DNA of 64,000 nucleotides, from contig NZ_MAEJ01000008.1 in NCBI RefSeq assembly GCF_009933175.1, positions 1 to 64,000 of the forward strand, given 5' to 3'. The notes under the pieces are model-generated. The model worked only from the letters and a program-made list of their open reading frames with translations, had not been told where the DNA came from and searched no databases. This DNA is from Candidatus Enterococcus huntleyi. GTDB taxonomy: Bacteria > Bacillota > Bacilli > Lactobacillales > Enterococcaceae. A program made the position numbers and the translations under genes. This document shows, in pieces, positions 9,295 through 18,159 of the stretch (positions are counted from its first letter, which is position 1; every line of letters starts with the position of its first letter).

Positions 9295-10093
9295 CGGTTC
9301 AGCAATCGATTATTATCAATCTGATTTTCCGACCTCTCAGCCCAAAAACTATATTTTTTATTTCCATGGCGGCGGACTTGTTTACGGCACAAAAAGTGAT
9401 TTACCCACCGAGCTTACCGAAGTTTTCTTAAAAAATAAGTACGAGGTCATCGTCTTCGACTATTTACTTGCACCCAATGCGACACTCGAAGAAATCCTTC
9501 AAGCCTTATTTGAATCCATTCAGTATGTTCAAGGAAAAATCACTAAAAACCGACCTTACAGTTTCTGTGGTCGATCAGCAGGCGGCTTTTTGATGCTCCA
9601 ATTACTCAAACAGTTTCCTAGTCTTGCACCAGAATTTTTAGTGAATTTCTACGGCTATACTGATTTGGCTTTTCTAAATGTGGAACGAACACTTATTCCA
9701 ACCGAGATAACAGAAAAAGACATTCAGACAATTGATACCAGCCCAACAGCAGCTGTCTGGGATGATCCATTTTTAGAACGCTTCCTGCTCTATCATTTTG
9801 CTGTACAGCAACAAAAACTCCTTGATTACTATGGACTGACTACACAAACAGCGGAAAAATACAGACTCACACAAGCAGACTTAGCCAACTTTCCTATCTG
9901 CTTCAGTACAGCAAGCACCACCGACAAGGAAATTCCTTTTCGCTATAGTAAACAGTTAGCCAAAGCAATTCCCGGCAGCCAGTTCGTTCCGCTATACTAT
10001 CTCGACCATGACTTTTTAAAGCAAACCGATCAACCATCAGTCAAAGAGCTATTCACAAAACTCGATACCTGGCTACAAGGTCAAAGTAGCTAG
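9269..10093 (+). CDS. Alpha/beta hydrolase (HSL-like)
   Basis: 274 residues if translation begins at GTG 9269, which lies 8 nt after GAGGAG; the ATG at 9263 is only 2 nt from that site. The gene overlaps the 3' end of pucR and is therefore cotranscribed and probably translationally coupled. An oxyanion-hole 'FHGGGLVYG' motif near residue 30 and a nucleophile elbow 'GRSAGG' near residue 105 place it in the hormone-sensitive-lipase / carboxylesterase group. 'YLDHDFLK' near the C-terminus supplies the catalytic His. No signal peptide is seen, so it is cytoplasmic. Its link to the ureide-type pathway is by position only. It could hydrolyse an ester or amide form of the substrate or be unrelated. 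Confidence 0.8.
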   Translation: MKKTLKLPNGSAIDYYQSDFPTSQPKNYIFYFHGGGLVYGTKSDLPTELTEVFLKNKYEVIVFDYLLAPNATLEEILQALFESIQYVQGKITKNRPYSFCGRSAGGFLMLQLLKQFPSLAPEFLVNFYGYTDLAFLNVERTLIPTEITEKDIQTIDTSPTAAVWDDPFLERFLLYHFAVQQQKLLDYYGLTTQTAEKYRLTQADLANFPICFSTASTTDKEIPFRYSKQLAKAIPGSQFVPLYYLDHDFLKQTDQPSVKELFTKLDTWLQGQSS

Positions 10094-10152
10094 TCATCGC
10101 CAATTTAACTTAATTCTATAAATGGAAGCCGTGAATAAAAGTTTGCTCACCA

Positions 10153-10210
10153 AAATAAACCGTCAGAAATCTTTCTCTCTTTTGAAAGAAGATTTCTGGC
10201 GGTTTATTTA
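10153..10210. terminator. Bidirectional rho-independent terminator
   Basis: A long stem pairs the AAATAAACCGTCAGAAATC side with GATTTCTGGCGGTTTATTT around a short loop at about 10172-10186. It lies between the convergent ends of the hydrolase gene and the AraC-type gene, with A- and T-rich flanks on both sides. Confidence 0.85.
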
Positions 10211-10270
10211 GTTTATTTCGTAGTTACATTAGCCGACTAAGACAAATTTTTATGGAATAGTTTGCATCTT

Positions 10271-11071
10271 CTACAACTCCCGATAATAAAGAGCTTTCTG
10301 ATTGCGATAGTCACTTGGCGTCATGCCCATTTCTTTTTTGAAGACTTTGCTGAAGTAATTGCCTGACGAAAAGCCGACTGTTGTAGCGACGGTTTCAATG
10401 GGGTCGTCTTGCCATAAAAATGACAGTGACTGACTGACGCGTACTCGCTTCAGATAATTCATCGGTGTTATCTTATAGGCCTCTTCAAATTGACGAATAA
10501 TCTTATATTTAGACATGCCATAGCTATCTGCCAATTGATCCAAACTGATATCGCTCATATAATCCGTATCTAAATAAGCCTTTATCTGTTGGACGGTTTT
10601 CGACTTTTTCTGTTCTTGGGATTGCGTGTATTCCTTTAGCTTCAGAAATAAATCGAAGGAGATTCGAGCATTTTCAAACGCACTGATTTCTCCTGACTTT
10701 AGTTCATCTGCCAACGCCAATAATTCTTCTACAAATTCATCTGAACCTTCTATAATTGAAAATGGCGTTTCTAGCCATTGCAGCATCACGGCCGAAAACT
10801 CGATGAATAGAAATTGCCATTCTTCTCCGTAATAGCGATACTGTCCAGGTATTTTAGCAAAGAATGCTTGGTTTTTATTCAATCGTTGTTGTTTACCGCC
10901 TCTTTCTATATAACCAGTTCCACTTATGGTTAATTGAAAAACAATTAGTTGATCTTTTCTAACGCTGGCATCCCAATCATAGCTGGCACTTCCTTGCCCA
11001 ATTCCAATTCCTCGTATGACGGGTAGTTGTGGCTCATTAAGATAATAAAATTGACGGACAAAATTCTGCAA
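10271..11071 (-). CDS. AraC-family transcriptional regulator
   Basis: 266 residues. The start is TTG at 11071, placed by an AAGGAGGG site; no suitable ATG exists. The first 160 residues form a cupin-like sugar-sensing domain, and the C-terminal 100 residues hold two helix-turn-helix motifs ('SLDQLADSYGMSKYKIIRQFEEAY' and 'PIETVATTVGFSSGNYFSKVFKKEMGMTPSDYR'). The gene is divergent from the alpha-galactosidase gene, 85 bp away, so it probably activates that gene in response to an alpha-galactoside, in the manner of RafR/MsmR-type regulators. This is inferred from family and position. Confidence 0.88.
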   Translation of the reverse strand: MQNFVRQFYYLNEPQLPVIRGIGIGQGSASYDWDASVRKDQLIVFQLTISGTGYIERGGKQQRLNKNQAFFAKIPGQYRYYGEEWQFLFIEFSAVMLQWLETPFSIIEGSDEFVEELLALADELKSGEISAFENARISFDLFLKLKEYTQSQEQKKSKTVQQIKAYLDTDYMSDISLDQLADSYGMSKYKIIRQFEEAYKITPMNYLKRVRVSQSLSFLWQDDPIETVATTVGFSSGNYFSKVFKKEMGMTPSDYRNQKALYYREL

Positions 11072-11156
11072 TTTTTTACCCTCCTTGAAATTATTTCCTC
11101 TTGTTGCTTCTCATTATACTAGATAAGATAAAAGAAATACGGAAGAGGTGCGATAA

Positions 11157-13337
11157 TTGACAATATTATTTGATGAACAACAACAATTTTTCCATTTAAG
11201 CAATTCAACGATGAGCTATATTATCGGAATAGAAAAAGAAAAATATATTACCCATCTTTATTTTGGCCAACGACTTGAAAGCTATCATAAAGTCAATCAA
11301 CTGCCTTATATTGACAGAGGATTTGCTACGAATCCAATTAATGAAGAACGGAATTTCTCTTTAAATGCTTTACCTTTAGAAACAAGTACTCAGGGTAGTC
11401 TGGATTTCCGCATTAGTAATTATCAGTTCCGCAACAATACTGGTGGTCGTGTCACGAATTTTATTTATGATCATTACGAAATTCTCGATGAAAAGCCGAC
11501 TCTATCTGGGTTACCTTCTGTACGTGGTGAAAACGAGCAGACACAGACTCTGGAAATATATTTAGTGGATCATCAGCAGCAATTAGAGATGGTTCTTCGC
11601 TATACGATTTATGAAACGCTCGACATTCTTACTCGTAGCGTTGAGTATCGTAATCATGGAACTCAAGCGATTTATCTTGAAAATGCGGGTTCGATGATGC
11701 TTGATTTCCCGAGAAGTGATTACGACTTTATTACGCTATACGGTGCGCATACGAATGAAGCAAATATTGCTCGTCAACCACTACATCCAGGGATTCAAAA
11801 AATTGAGTCTGTTCGTGGCACAAGCAGCCCGCAGCATCAGCCATTTCTCGCTCTAGCAGATTCTCAGGCAACTGAAGATAGTGGTGTTGTCTATGGTTTT
11901 CATCTTATTTATAGTGGTAATTTTGTAGCGCAAGCAGAGGTTGAACAGTATGGGAGTACACGGGTTCAATTAGGGATTAATCCTGAAACCTTTGAATGGA
12001 AACTGGAAGCTTCGACGGCTTTCCAATCTCCTGAGGCTGTCTTAAACTTCAGCAACCGCGGCTTTAATCAACTGTCACAGAACTTTCACACGCTATACCA
12101 AACGCATTTGGTCCCTACCCAATGGAGTCAGACTGAACGTCCTATTCTATTAAATTCTTGGGAAGGAAATTATTTTGACTTCACCCAAGAAACGATTATC
12201 CAACAAGCGACTCTGGCAAAAGAATTAGGGATTGAGCTATTTGTTTTAGATGATGGTTGGTTCGGCGAACGTAATGATGATACGACCTCTCTTGGTGATT
12301 GGTCAGTAGATAAAAACAAGCTACCTGATGGCATTGATCATTTAGCGACCACCATTCAAGAAATGGGCTTACAGTTCGGTCTTTGGTTTGAACCAGAGAT
12401 GATCTCAGAAAAAAGTGACCTCTATAAAAAGCATCCTGAATGGAGTTTACAAGTTTCTGGTTATCCGCAAACGCAAGGGCGTCAACAGCTTGTGTTAGAT
12501 TTGAGTAGACGTGATGTGCAGGATTATTTAATTCAAGTCTTCGATACCTATCTCTCTTCTGGAAAGATTACCTATATCAAATGGGATATGAACAGGCATT
12601 TAACAGAGGTCGGGAGTTTTGGCCTTGCTCATGACCAGCAGAAAGAAGTCAGCCATCGCTATGTACTAGGTCTCTATCGGATTTTAGCGACAGTCACGAC
12701 ACGCTATCCTCAGGTTCTTTTTGAAAATTGTTCTAGCGGTGGCGGACGATTCGACCCAGGAATGATGGCTTACATGCCTCAAACCTGGACCAGTGATAAT
12801 TCGGATGCCATTTGTCGTTCGAAGATCCAATATGGCTATAGTCTCCTATACCCACCAGTTATGTTAGGTGCGCATATCTCAGAAGTACCTAATCACCAGA
12901 TTGGCCGAGAAACACCTTTAGAGACGCGTTTCTTGATTGCCATGAGCGGCAACTTTGGCTATGAACTCTCTCTTGAACGACAAACAAAAGAGGACCTAGC
13001 AGCCATTAAAGAGCAGATTGCTTTTTACAAAACACATCGAAAACTGATTCAATTTGGTTCTTTTTATCGACTCAAACCGTTCGATGAACAGGCATCTACC
13101 GCTTGGTTATTTGTCAATGACACGGATGCTTTACTTATCTATTCCCATGGACTCGCTCGTCCTGCCCAAACCGTTGAATACCTGAAAACAACCTATTTGG
13201 ATGAGGAAGCTCTCTATAAAGAAACTCAGACAGGAAACATCTATAGTGGCAGTGAATTGAACCATGCTGGACTCTTAATTCCGCGCATCAAAGGTGATTT
13301 CAAAGGGTTCTCACTGCACTTCACAAAATTATCTTAA
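11157..13337 (+). CDS. Alpha-galactosidase, GH36
   Basis: 726 residues, the usual size for tetrameric Firmicutes GH36 enzymes (Aga/RafA/MelA). The start is TTG at 11157 behind AGAGGTG. The N-terminal third is the beta-sandwich domain. The catalytic barrel carries 'LFVLDDGWFGERNDD', the nucleophile Asp in 'YIKWDMNRHLTEVG', and the acid/base Asp in 'WTSDNSDAICR'. 'ENCSSGGGRFDPGM' is also diagnostic. There is no signal peptide, so the enzyme acts on imported melibiose or raffinose in the cytoplasm, releasing galactose and, from raffinose, sucrose. The neighbouring sucrose genes could use the latter. No dedicated alpha-galactoside transporter is seen nearby. Confidence 0.95.
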   Translation: MTILFDEQQQFFHLSNSTMSYIIGIEKEKYITHLYFGQRLESYHKVNQLPYIDRGFATNPINEERNFSLNALPLETSTQGSLDFRISNYQFRNNTGGRVTNFIYDHYEILDEKPTLSGLPSVRGENEQTQTLEIYLVDHQQQLEMVLRYTIYETLDILTRSVEYRNHGTQAIYLENAGSMMLDFPRSDYDFITLYGAHTNEANIARQPLHPGIQKIESVRGTSSPQHQPFLALADSQATEDSGVVYGFHLIYSGNFVAQAEVEQYGSTRVQLGINPETFEWKLEASTAFQSPEAVLNFSNRGFNQLSQNFHTLYQTHLVPTQWSQTERPILLNSWEGNYFDFTQETIIQQATLAKELGIELFVLDDGWFGERNDDTTSLGDWSVDKNKLPDGIDHLATTIQEMGLQFGLWFEPEMISEKSDLYKKHPEWSLQVSGYPQTQGRQQLVLDLSRRDVQDYLIQVFDTYLSSGKITYIKWDMNRHLTEVGSFGLAHDQQKEVSHRYVLGLYRILATVTTRYPQVLFENCSSGGGRFDPGMMAYMPQTWTSDNSDAICRSKIQYGYSLLYPPVMLGAHISEVPNHQIGRETPLETRFLIAMSGNFGYELSLERQTKEDLAAIKEQIAFYKTHRKLIQFGSFYRLKPFDEQASTAWLFVNDTDALLIYSHGLARPAQTVEYLKTTYLDEEALYKETQTGNIYSGSELNHAGLLIPRIKGDFKGFSLHFTKLS

Positions 13338-13345
13338 CTCTCAAC

Positions 13346-13389
13346 AAGTGCAACAAAAAAAGCGCCTAGGCGCTTTTTTTGTTGCACTT
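13346..13389. terminator. Bidirectional terminator
   Basis: A perfect inverted repeat (AAGTGCAAC-A7-GCGC, CTAG loop, GCGC-T7-GTTGCACTT) sits between the convergent alpha-galactosidase and scrA genes and reads as a rho-independent terminator on both strands. Confidence 0.92.
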
Positions 13390-13391
13390 AC

Positions 13392-15371
13392 TTAGTTATT
13401 GTCATTCGCTACGACTGTCAAAATATCTTGCCCACCCTCGACAGTACCATTCGACAATGGATTAATTGCTGAATAAGCTTTTGTATTGGTCACAATCAAC
13501 ATGACCGTTGTATCGAAGCCGGCTTGTTCTAACGCTTCACGATCAAAGGTACCCAAGATATCGCCTTTAGAGACTTTGTCTCCTTTTGCACGTTTTGCTT
13601 CAAAGCCGTCACCATTTCTTTTCACTGTATCAATGCCAATGTGAATCAGAATTTCTGCACCCGAAGCTGTTTGGAGTCCGTAAGCATGCTTTGAGGCATG
13701 ACTGACCGTAATTTCACCATCAGCTGGCGCGTAGATAATTCCTTTAGTAGGTTTGAATGCCAGTCCTTTTCCCATCATTTCTGTAGAAAATACTGGATCA
13801 TTGACTTGGCTTAATTCGACAACTGTTCCGCTAACAGGGGCCGCCAATACGTCGTCTTTCACTGCTTGACTAGACGCTGAATTTGCAGCAATTGCTGAAA
13901 CTTCAGCTGACTCTTCAGTTTGATTAGCAGATTCTGAAACTTCTTCGCTTGCTAATAATGACATGTGACTTTTTCCGTAAAAATAAGTCGTTAAGAAACC
14001 AACAATTAAACTGATAACAATCCCAATCATAAAGAATGGCACAGATTTTGAAGCAATTGAGATAAAACCAATCACGCTCGCTGGTCCCATCGCTACTGAA
14101 ACGACGTGGAATGCGCCAATGAAGACACAGGCAACAGCGGAAGCAATCATCCCACAAATGAATGGGAATTTCAGTTTTAGATTCACACCAAAGATTGCTG
14201 GTTCAGTAATACCTAGCATCGCTGAAATACTCGCTGAGGTTGCTAAACTTTTCTGTTTCTGATTTTTCGTAAGCATCATGATAGCAAGCGTCGCAGCTCC
14301 TTGTCCAACATTTGCCATAGAAGCAACTGGGAAAATAAATGAGCCGCCAGTTTTCGCAATATCTGCTAATAAAGTTGTTTCGATTGCAGGAAAACTTTGA
14401 TGCAACCCAGTGATAACAATCGGTGAGTAGAATAAGCCAAAGACACCCAGACCAATTGCACCCGTCGTATTATAGAGCCAAACTAGCCCTTCGGTTAAAC
14501 CATCCGAAACGATTCGCATAAATGGACCGACAACAATAAACGTTAAAAATCCAGTAATAATAATAGCTAACATCGGTGTAAACGTATAATCAAACGCATT
14601 CGGAATTCGTTTGTGGAAAAACTTTTCTAACATAGCTAAAATATAAGACACAGCAAGGATTGGTAACACGGAACCTTGATAACCTGCTTGGGCAACATTC
14701 ATCCCAAAAATATTCCAGTAAGGCATGGTACCCTCAGCAATTGCATTGGCTACCCCATAGCCATTGACCAAATCAGGCATCACCATCGCCATGGCCATCG
14801 CTGCTCCTAAATAAGGATTTCCGCCAAATCTTCTTGTTGCAGAAAAACCAACTAGAATTGGTAGAAATGCAAACGGCGCGGAAGCGAGTAAGTTAATGAT
14901 ACTAGCAAAATCAGTGACATTCGGGAACATTTCGACAACCGATTGCGGGCCAAATAAATTTTGTGCCGTCAAGACATTATTGATTGCCATCAATAAACCA
15001 CCAGCAACTAAAGCTGGGACAATCGGAACAAAGATATCTGATAAGACCTTAATAAAAGCCATCACAGGGTTATTCTTTTTCCCTGCTGCAGCCACTTCCT
15101 TCAAATCAGCTGTTGATGCTTCTTTTACATGCGTGATTTTCACGAATTCATCATACACGTTATTGACATCCCCGGCGCCAATAATGATTTGGAATTGATC
15201 GTTTGCTTCAAAAGTGCCTTTCACTGCGTCATTATTATCTAACGCTTTTTGATCGACTTTCGATGAATCCTTCAAGACAAGTCTTAGACGAGTTGCACAA
15301 TGGGCCGCCGCTTGTACGTTGTCTTCTCCGAGGGCTTTATTTATCTCCTCAGCCACTTTTTTGTAATCCAT
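13392..15371 (-). CDS. scrA: PTS sucrose-specific transporter EIIBCA
   Basis: 659 residues starting at ATG 15371 behind GGGAGGAAT; the longer frame to 15443 covers the promoter and is rejected. Domain order is EIIB (residues 1-90, phospho-Cys in '[10 protein letters not shown]'), EIIC (about 100-460, around ten membrane segments, '[18 protein letters not shown]'), and EIIA at the C-terminus (from about 520, phospho-His in '[11 protein letters not shown]'). A Ser/Ala/Glu-rich linker joins EIIC and EIIA. It takes up and phosphorylates sucrose to sucrose-6-phosphate. It is divergent from scrB-scrR and shares operator-like dyads with them, which makes sucrose rather than another beta-glucoside-class sugar the best call. 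Confidence 0.92.
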   Translation of the reverse strand: MDYKKVAEEINKALGEDNVQAAAHCATRLRLVLKDSSKVDQKALDNNDAVKGTFEANDQFQIIIGAGDVNNVYDEFVKITHVKEASTADLKEVAAAGKKNNPVMAFIKVLSDIFVPIVPALVAGGLLMAINNVLTAQNLFGPQSVVEMFPNVTDFASIINLLASAPFAFLPILVGFSATRRFGGNPYLGAAMAMAMVMPDLVNGYGVANAIAEGTMPYWNIFGMNVAQAGYQGSVLPILAVSYILAMLEKFFHKRIPNAFDYTFTPMLAIIITGFLTFIVVGPFMRIVSDGLTEGLVWLYNTTGAIGLGVFGLFYSPIVITGLHQSFPAIETTLLADIAKTGGSFIFPVASMANVGQGAATLAIMMLTKNQKQKSLATSASISAMLGITEPAIFGVNLKLKFPFICGMIASAVACVFIGAFHVVSVAMGPASVIGFISIASKSVPFFMIGIVISLIVGFLTTYFYGKSHMSLLASEEVSESANQTEESAEVSAIAANSASSQAVKDDVLAAPVSGTVVELSQVNDPVFSTEMMGKGLAFKPTKGIIYAPADGEITVSHASKHAYGLQTASGAEILIHIGIDTVKRNGDGFEAKRAKGDKVSKGDILGTFDREALEQAGFDTTVMLIVTNTKAYSAINPLSNGTVEGGQDILTVVANDNN

Positions 15372-15411
15372 TTTTATTCCTCCCATTAAGTTAATTCTAT
15401 TATTTGATAAG

Positions 15412-15427
15412 TGAAATCGCTTTTTCA
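15412..15427 (-). promoter_or_regulatory. Weak cre-like site in scrA leader
   Basis: TGAAATCGCTTTTTCA resembles the CcpA site core but carries two extra T bases in the right half. It lies downstream of the scrA -10 box, where bound CcpA could block elongation. Low certainty. Confidence 0.3.
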
Positions 15428-15433
15428 AAACAA

Positions 15434-15473
15434 AGTATGCCATTCTTTTTCAAAATTGTCAAACGTTTATCAA
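15434..15473 (-). promoter_or_regulatory. scrA promoter with ScrR operator-like dyad
   Basis: On the minus strand a consensus -35 TTGACA (15462-15457) and -10 CATACT (15439-15434) are 17 bp apart. The -35 lies inside the dyad TTGTCAAAC-GTTTATCAA (15456-15473), a LacI-family type operator centred on CG. ScrR binding here would cover the polymerase site. Confidence 0.65.
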
Positions 15474-15532
15474 TTTTAATTTTAATTAAAACGACAAACG
15501 CGAGAATGATATATTTGAAATTAACTTTATAA

Positions 15533-15572
15533 TTGTTATACGTTTGACATATTATTTATTACAGTATAAAAT
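15533..15572 (+). promoter_or_regulatory. scrB promoter with ScrR operator-like dyad
   Basis: A -35 TTGACA (15544-15549) and -10 TAAAAT (15567-15572) are 17 bp apart. The -35 overlaps the dyad TTGTTATAC-GTTTGACAT (15533-15550). Its centre is 77 bp from the scrA-side dyad, so one ScrR tetramer or two dimers could control both directions. Confidence 0.65.
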
Positions 15573-15605
15573 ATGCTCAAGAATACGCTTATAAGGAGAC
15601 AACTC

Positions 15606-17090
15606 ATGCCTTTAAAAAAACAGTGGACGCAAGCACAGCGCTACCGTCCTTATAAAGAATGGCCACAAGAATATTTCAACGCTCTAGAGCAAACGGTTAA
15701 TGCCTCTATTTGGCGTTTACACTACCATATCCAACCGCAGACTGGCTTACTAAATGATCCAAATGGCTTTTCTTACTTTAATGAAAAGTGGCATGTCTTT
15801 TATCAATCTTACCCTATGGGACCGGTTCACGGCATTAAATCTTGGTATCACATGAGTTCTGCTAATTTGGTTGATTGGCAGGCAGAAGGAACCACTCTTT
15901 TACCAGATGGCCCATTCGATAGCCATGGTGTCTACTCGGGTTCTGCACTTCCGCTAGACGATAAATTATTTATGGCCTATACAGGAAATGTGCGCGATGA
16001 AACTTGGCAAAGGCATTCCTATCAACTCGGTGCCTTCATGACAAAGGATGGGCAGATTGAAAAATTAGAGCAGCCTTTGATTGTCGCACCTCCAGCAGGT
16101 TATACAGCTGAATTCAGAGATCCCCAGATTTTCCGTTATAAAGAAGAGTATCTTTTAGTGATTGGAGCCCAGAATCAAGAAGAAGCAGGCGAAGTTCTGA
16201 CCTATAGTAGCGCTGATTTATTAAACTGGACGCTGATTGGAAATTTACGCTTTACTGAAGAGAAAATGGGCTTTATGGTTGAATGCCCTAACCTTTTAAT
16301 TCAAGATGAATTTGCTTTACTCCTTTTCTGTCCTCAAGGATTAGATCCAGCGATTTGTTCTTATCAAAATATTTATCCTAATATGTATACGATTGGTGAA
16401 CGGTATGACCGAACTGAAAATCAGCTGGTGAATCCTTCGGTTATTAAAAATTTAGATGAAGGCTTTGATGTCTATGCTACCCAAGCCTTTATAGCTCCTG
16501 ATAACCGGATGCTTGCTATCAGCTGGGTGGGACTGCCTGAGATCGATTATCCCACTGATCAAGAAAATTGGGCCCATTGTCTGAGCATGGTAAAAGAACT
16601 CACGGTGAAAGATCAAATACTGTATCAGCAACCCGTCAAAGAGATGGTTGAACGTCGCTGTACAGAGCCTTTCAACTTCGAAAACAACGAAGCATTTTTC
16701 TATGACAGTCAAACAAACTGCTATGAGCTGAATCTAACGTTTGAAGAAGGAGCAGTCGGTACGCTCACTTTATTTAGTCATCCAGAACAAAATCAGGGAT
16801 TAATGATTAATTTTGATTCTAAGCATGGTAAAATAAAGATAGATCGCAGCTTAGCTGGCGTACCCTTTGCTGAAGACTATGGCCAAACAAGAGAGTTCTC
16901 AATCAAAAAACAAGCACTCAGCTTGCAAATTTTTGTCGATTCTTCCGTTGTTGAAGTCTTCATTAACGAAGGACAAGAAGTCGCTACAATGCGCGCCTTC
17001 CCTTCGACAGAACAGACAGGTTTTCAGATTGACTGTTCTACTAATTATACAGGCACGCTATGGCAACTGCGAAAAAATACAGTGCTATAA
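15606..17090 (+). CDS. scrB: Sucrose-6-phosphate hydrolase, GH32
   Basis: 494 residues from ATG 15606, seven bases after AAGGAG; an upstream in-frame ATG at 15573 has no site. The five-bladed GH32 propeller is marked by the nucleophile Asp in 'LLNDPNGF' near residue 45, 'FRDPQIF' for transition-state binding, and the acid/base Glu in 'VECPNLL'. The C-terminal beta-sandwich ends with 'IFVDSSVVEVFINEG'. It cleaves sucrose-6-phosphate from the PTS to glucose-6-phosphate and fructose. The scrR gene follows 13 bp downstream in the same transcript. Confidence 0.95.
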   Translation: MPLKKQWTQAQRYRPYKEWPQEYFNALEQTVNASIWRLHYHIQPQTGLLNDPNGFSYFNEKWHVFYQSYPMGPVHGIKSWYHMSSANLVDWQAEGTTLLPDGPFDSHGVYSGSALPLDDKLFMAYTGNVRDETWQRHSYQLGAFMTKDGQIEKLEQPLIVAPPAGYTAEFRDPQIFRYKEEYLLVIGAQNQEEAGEVLTYSSADLLNWTLIGNLRFTEEKMGFMVECPNLLIQDEFALLLFCPQGLDPAICSYQNIYPNMYTIGERYDRTENQLVNPSVIKNLDEGFDVYATQAFIAPDNRMLAISWVGLPEIDYPTDQENWAHCLSMVKELTVKDQILYQQPVKEMVERRCTEPFNFENNEAFFYDSQTNCYELNLTFEEGAVGTLTLFSHPEQNQGLMINFDSKHGKIKIDRSLAGVPFAEDYGQTREFSIKKQALSLQIFVDSSVVEVFINEGQEVATMRAFPSTEQTGFQIDCSTNYTGTLWQLRKNTVL

Positions 17091-17103
17091 AAGGATGGAC
17101 AAA

Positions 17104-18087
17104 ATGGTTGTCAAACTAACAGACGTTGCCAAAAAAGCGGGTGTCTCACCTACGACAGTTTCTCGTGTCATTAATAACTATGGCTCATTGAGTCAAAAAA
17201 CCATTGATAAAGTAAATCTAGCGATGAAAGAGCTGAACTATCAGCCAAACTCACTTGCCCGTTCCTTACAAGGAAAAAATACTCAGCTGATTGGCCTGAT
17301 TTTCCCGACAGTTGCGCACCCTTTTTTCGGAGAATTGGTTGAACGAATCGAAAGTAAATTATTTGATTTAGGCTACCGCGCCATTCTGTGCGACAGCGCC
17401 AATAACAAAGAAAAAGAGCGCCACTATCTCAACATGCTAGCTGCAAATAAAGTTGACGGTATTATCGCTGGTGCCCATAATTTGGGGATTTCAGAATATG
17501 AAGACATTGAGTTACCGATTGTTTCTTTCGACCGTTATTTAGCCGATAACATTCCGATTATCGGAAGTGATAATTTCCAAGGCGGGTACTTAGCTACCGA
17601 AACCTTATATATGCGTGGTGCTCGAAAGATTGCGATGCTTACAGGCTCGCAAGAATCTGACTCACCAACGAATTATCGTTTAAATGGGTATCTAAAATTT
17701 CTAGAGGAGCAGCAACTGGAACCTAAAGTTTTCCACCTGCAATCGACTGCTCGCTCGACCACGCTAAAGAATCTAGAAATCAAACGAATCCTAGAATCAG
17801 AAGAGATTGATAGTCTATTTTGTACCGATGATTTAACGGCAATTCTGGCATACAATCAATGCCAACAGCTAGGCATCAAAGTGCCAGAGCAGCTAAAAAT
17901 TATTGGCTATGATGGGACAAAATTCGTTCAAAATTATTTCCCTCAGCTCTCAACGATTGCTCAGCCGTTAGCTGATTATGCGGAAATTCTGGTTGATTTA
18001 TTACTACAACGAATTCAAGTACCAGATAAACCACTTGAGAAAAATTATTTATTACCCGTCAAGTTAATTCAAGGAACCACAACTTAA
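17104..18087 (+). CDS. scrR: Sucrose operon repressor, LacI family
   Basis: 327 residues, starting at ATG 17104 with AAGG(ATGG) upstream; the earlier frame runs inside scrB. The N-terminus is a canonical LacI headpiece ('VKLTDVAKKAGVSPTTVSRVINN' with hinge 'LNYQPNSLARSLQGK'). A periplasmic-binding-protein-like ligand domain follows, including 'SFDRYLADNIPIIGSDNFQGG'. It very probably binds the two dyads between scrA and scrB and releases them on sucrose-6-phosphate or fructose. The gene is the last of the scrB-scrR unit. Confidence 0.93.
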   Translation: MVVKLTDVAKKAGVSPTTVSRVINNYGSLSQKTIDKVNLAMKELNYQPNSLARSLQGKNTQLIGLIFPTVAHPFFGELVERIESKLFDLGYRAILCDSANNKEKERHYLNMLAANKVDGIIAGAHNLGISEYEDIELPIVSFDRYLADNIPIIGSDNFQGGYLATETLYMRGARKIAMLTGSQESDSPTNYRLNGYLKFLEEQQLEPKVFHLQSTARSTTLKNLEIKRILESEEIDSLFCTDDLTAILAYNQCQQLGIKVPEQLKIIGYDGTKFVQNYFPQLSTIAQPLADYAEILVDLLLQRIQVPDKPLEKNYLLPVKLIQGTTT

Positions 18088-18089
18088 AA

Positions 18090-18137
18090 GACAAATAAAA
18101 AAATCACTTCCCCAAAAGGAAGTGATTTTTATTTGTC
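18090..18137. terminator. Bidirectional terminator after scrR
   Basis: A stem formed by GACAAATAA...ATCACTTCC and GGAAGTGAT...TTATTTGTC closes a CCAAAA loop, with A-rich and T-rich arms. It separates the convergent scrR and mdcB genes. Confidence 0.9.
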
Positions 18138-18159
18138 TAGATTTTCCCAACTCAATTCT

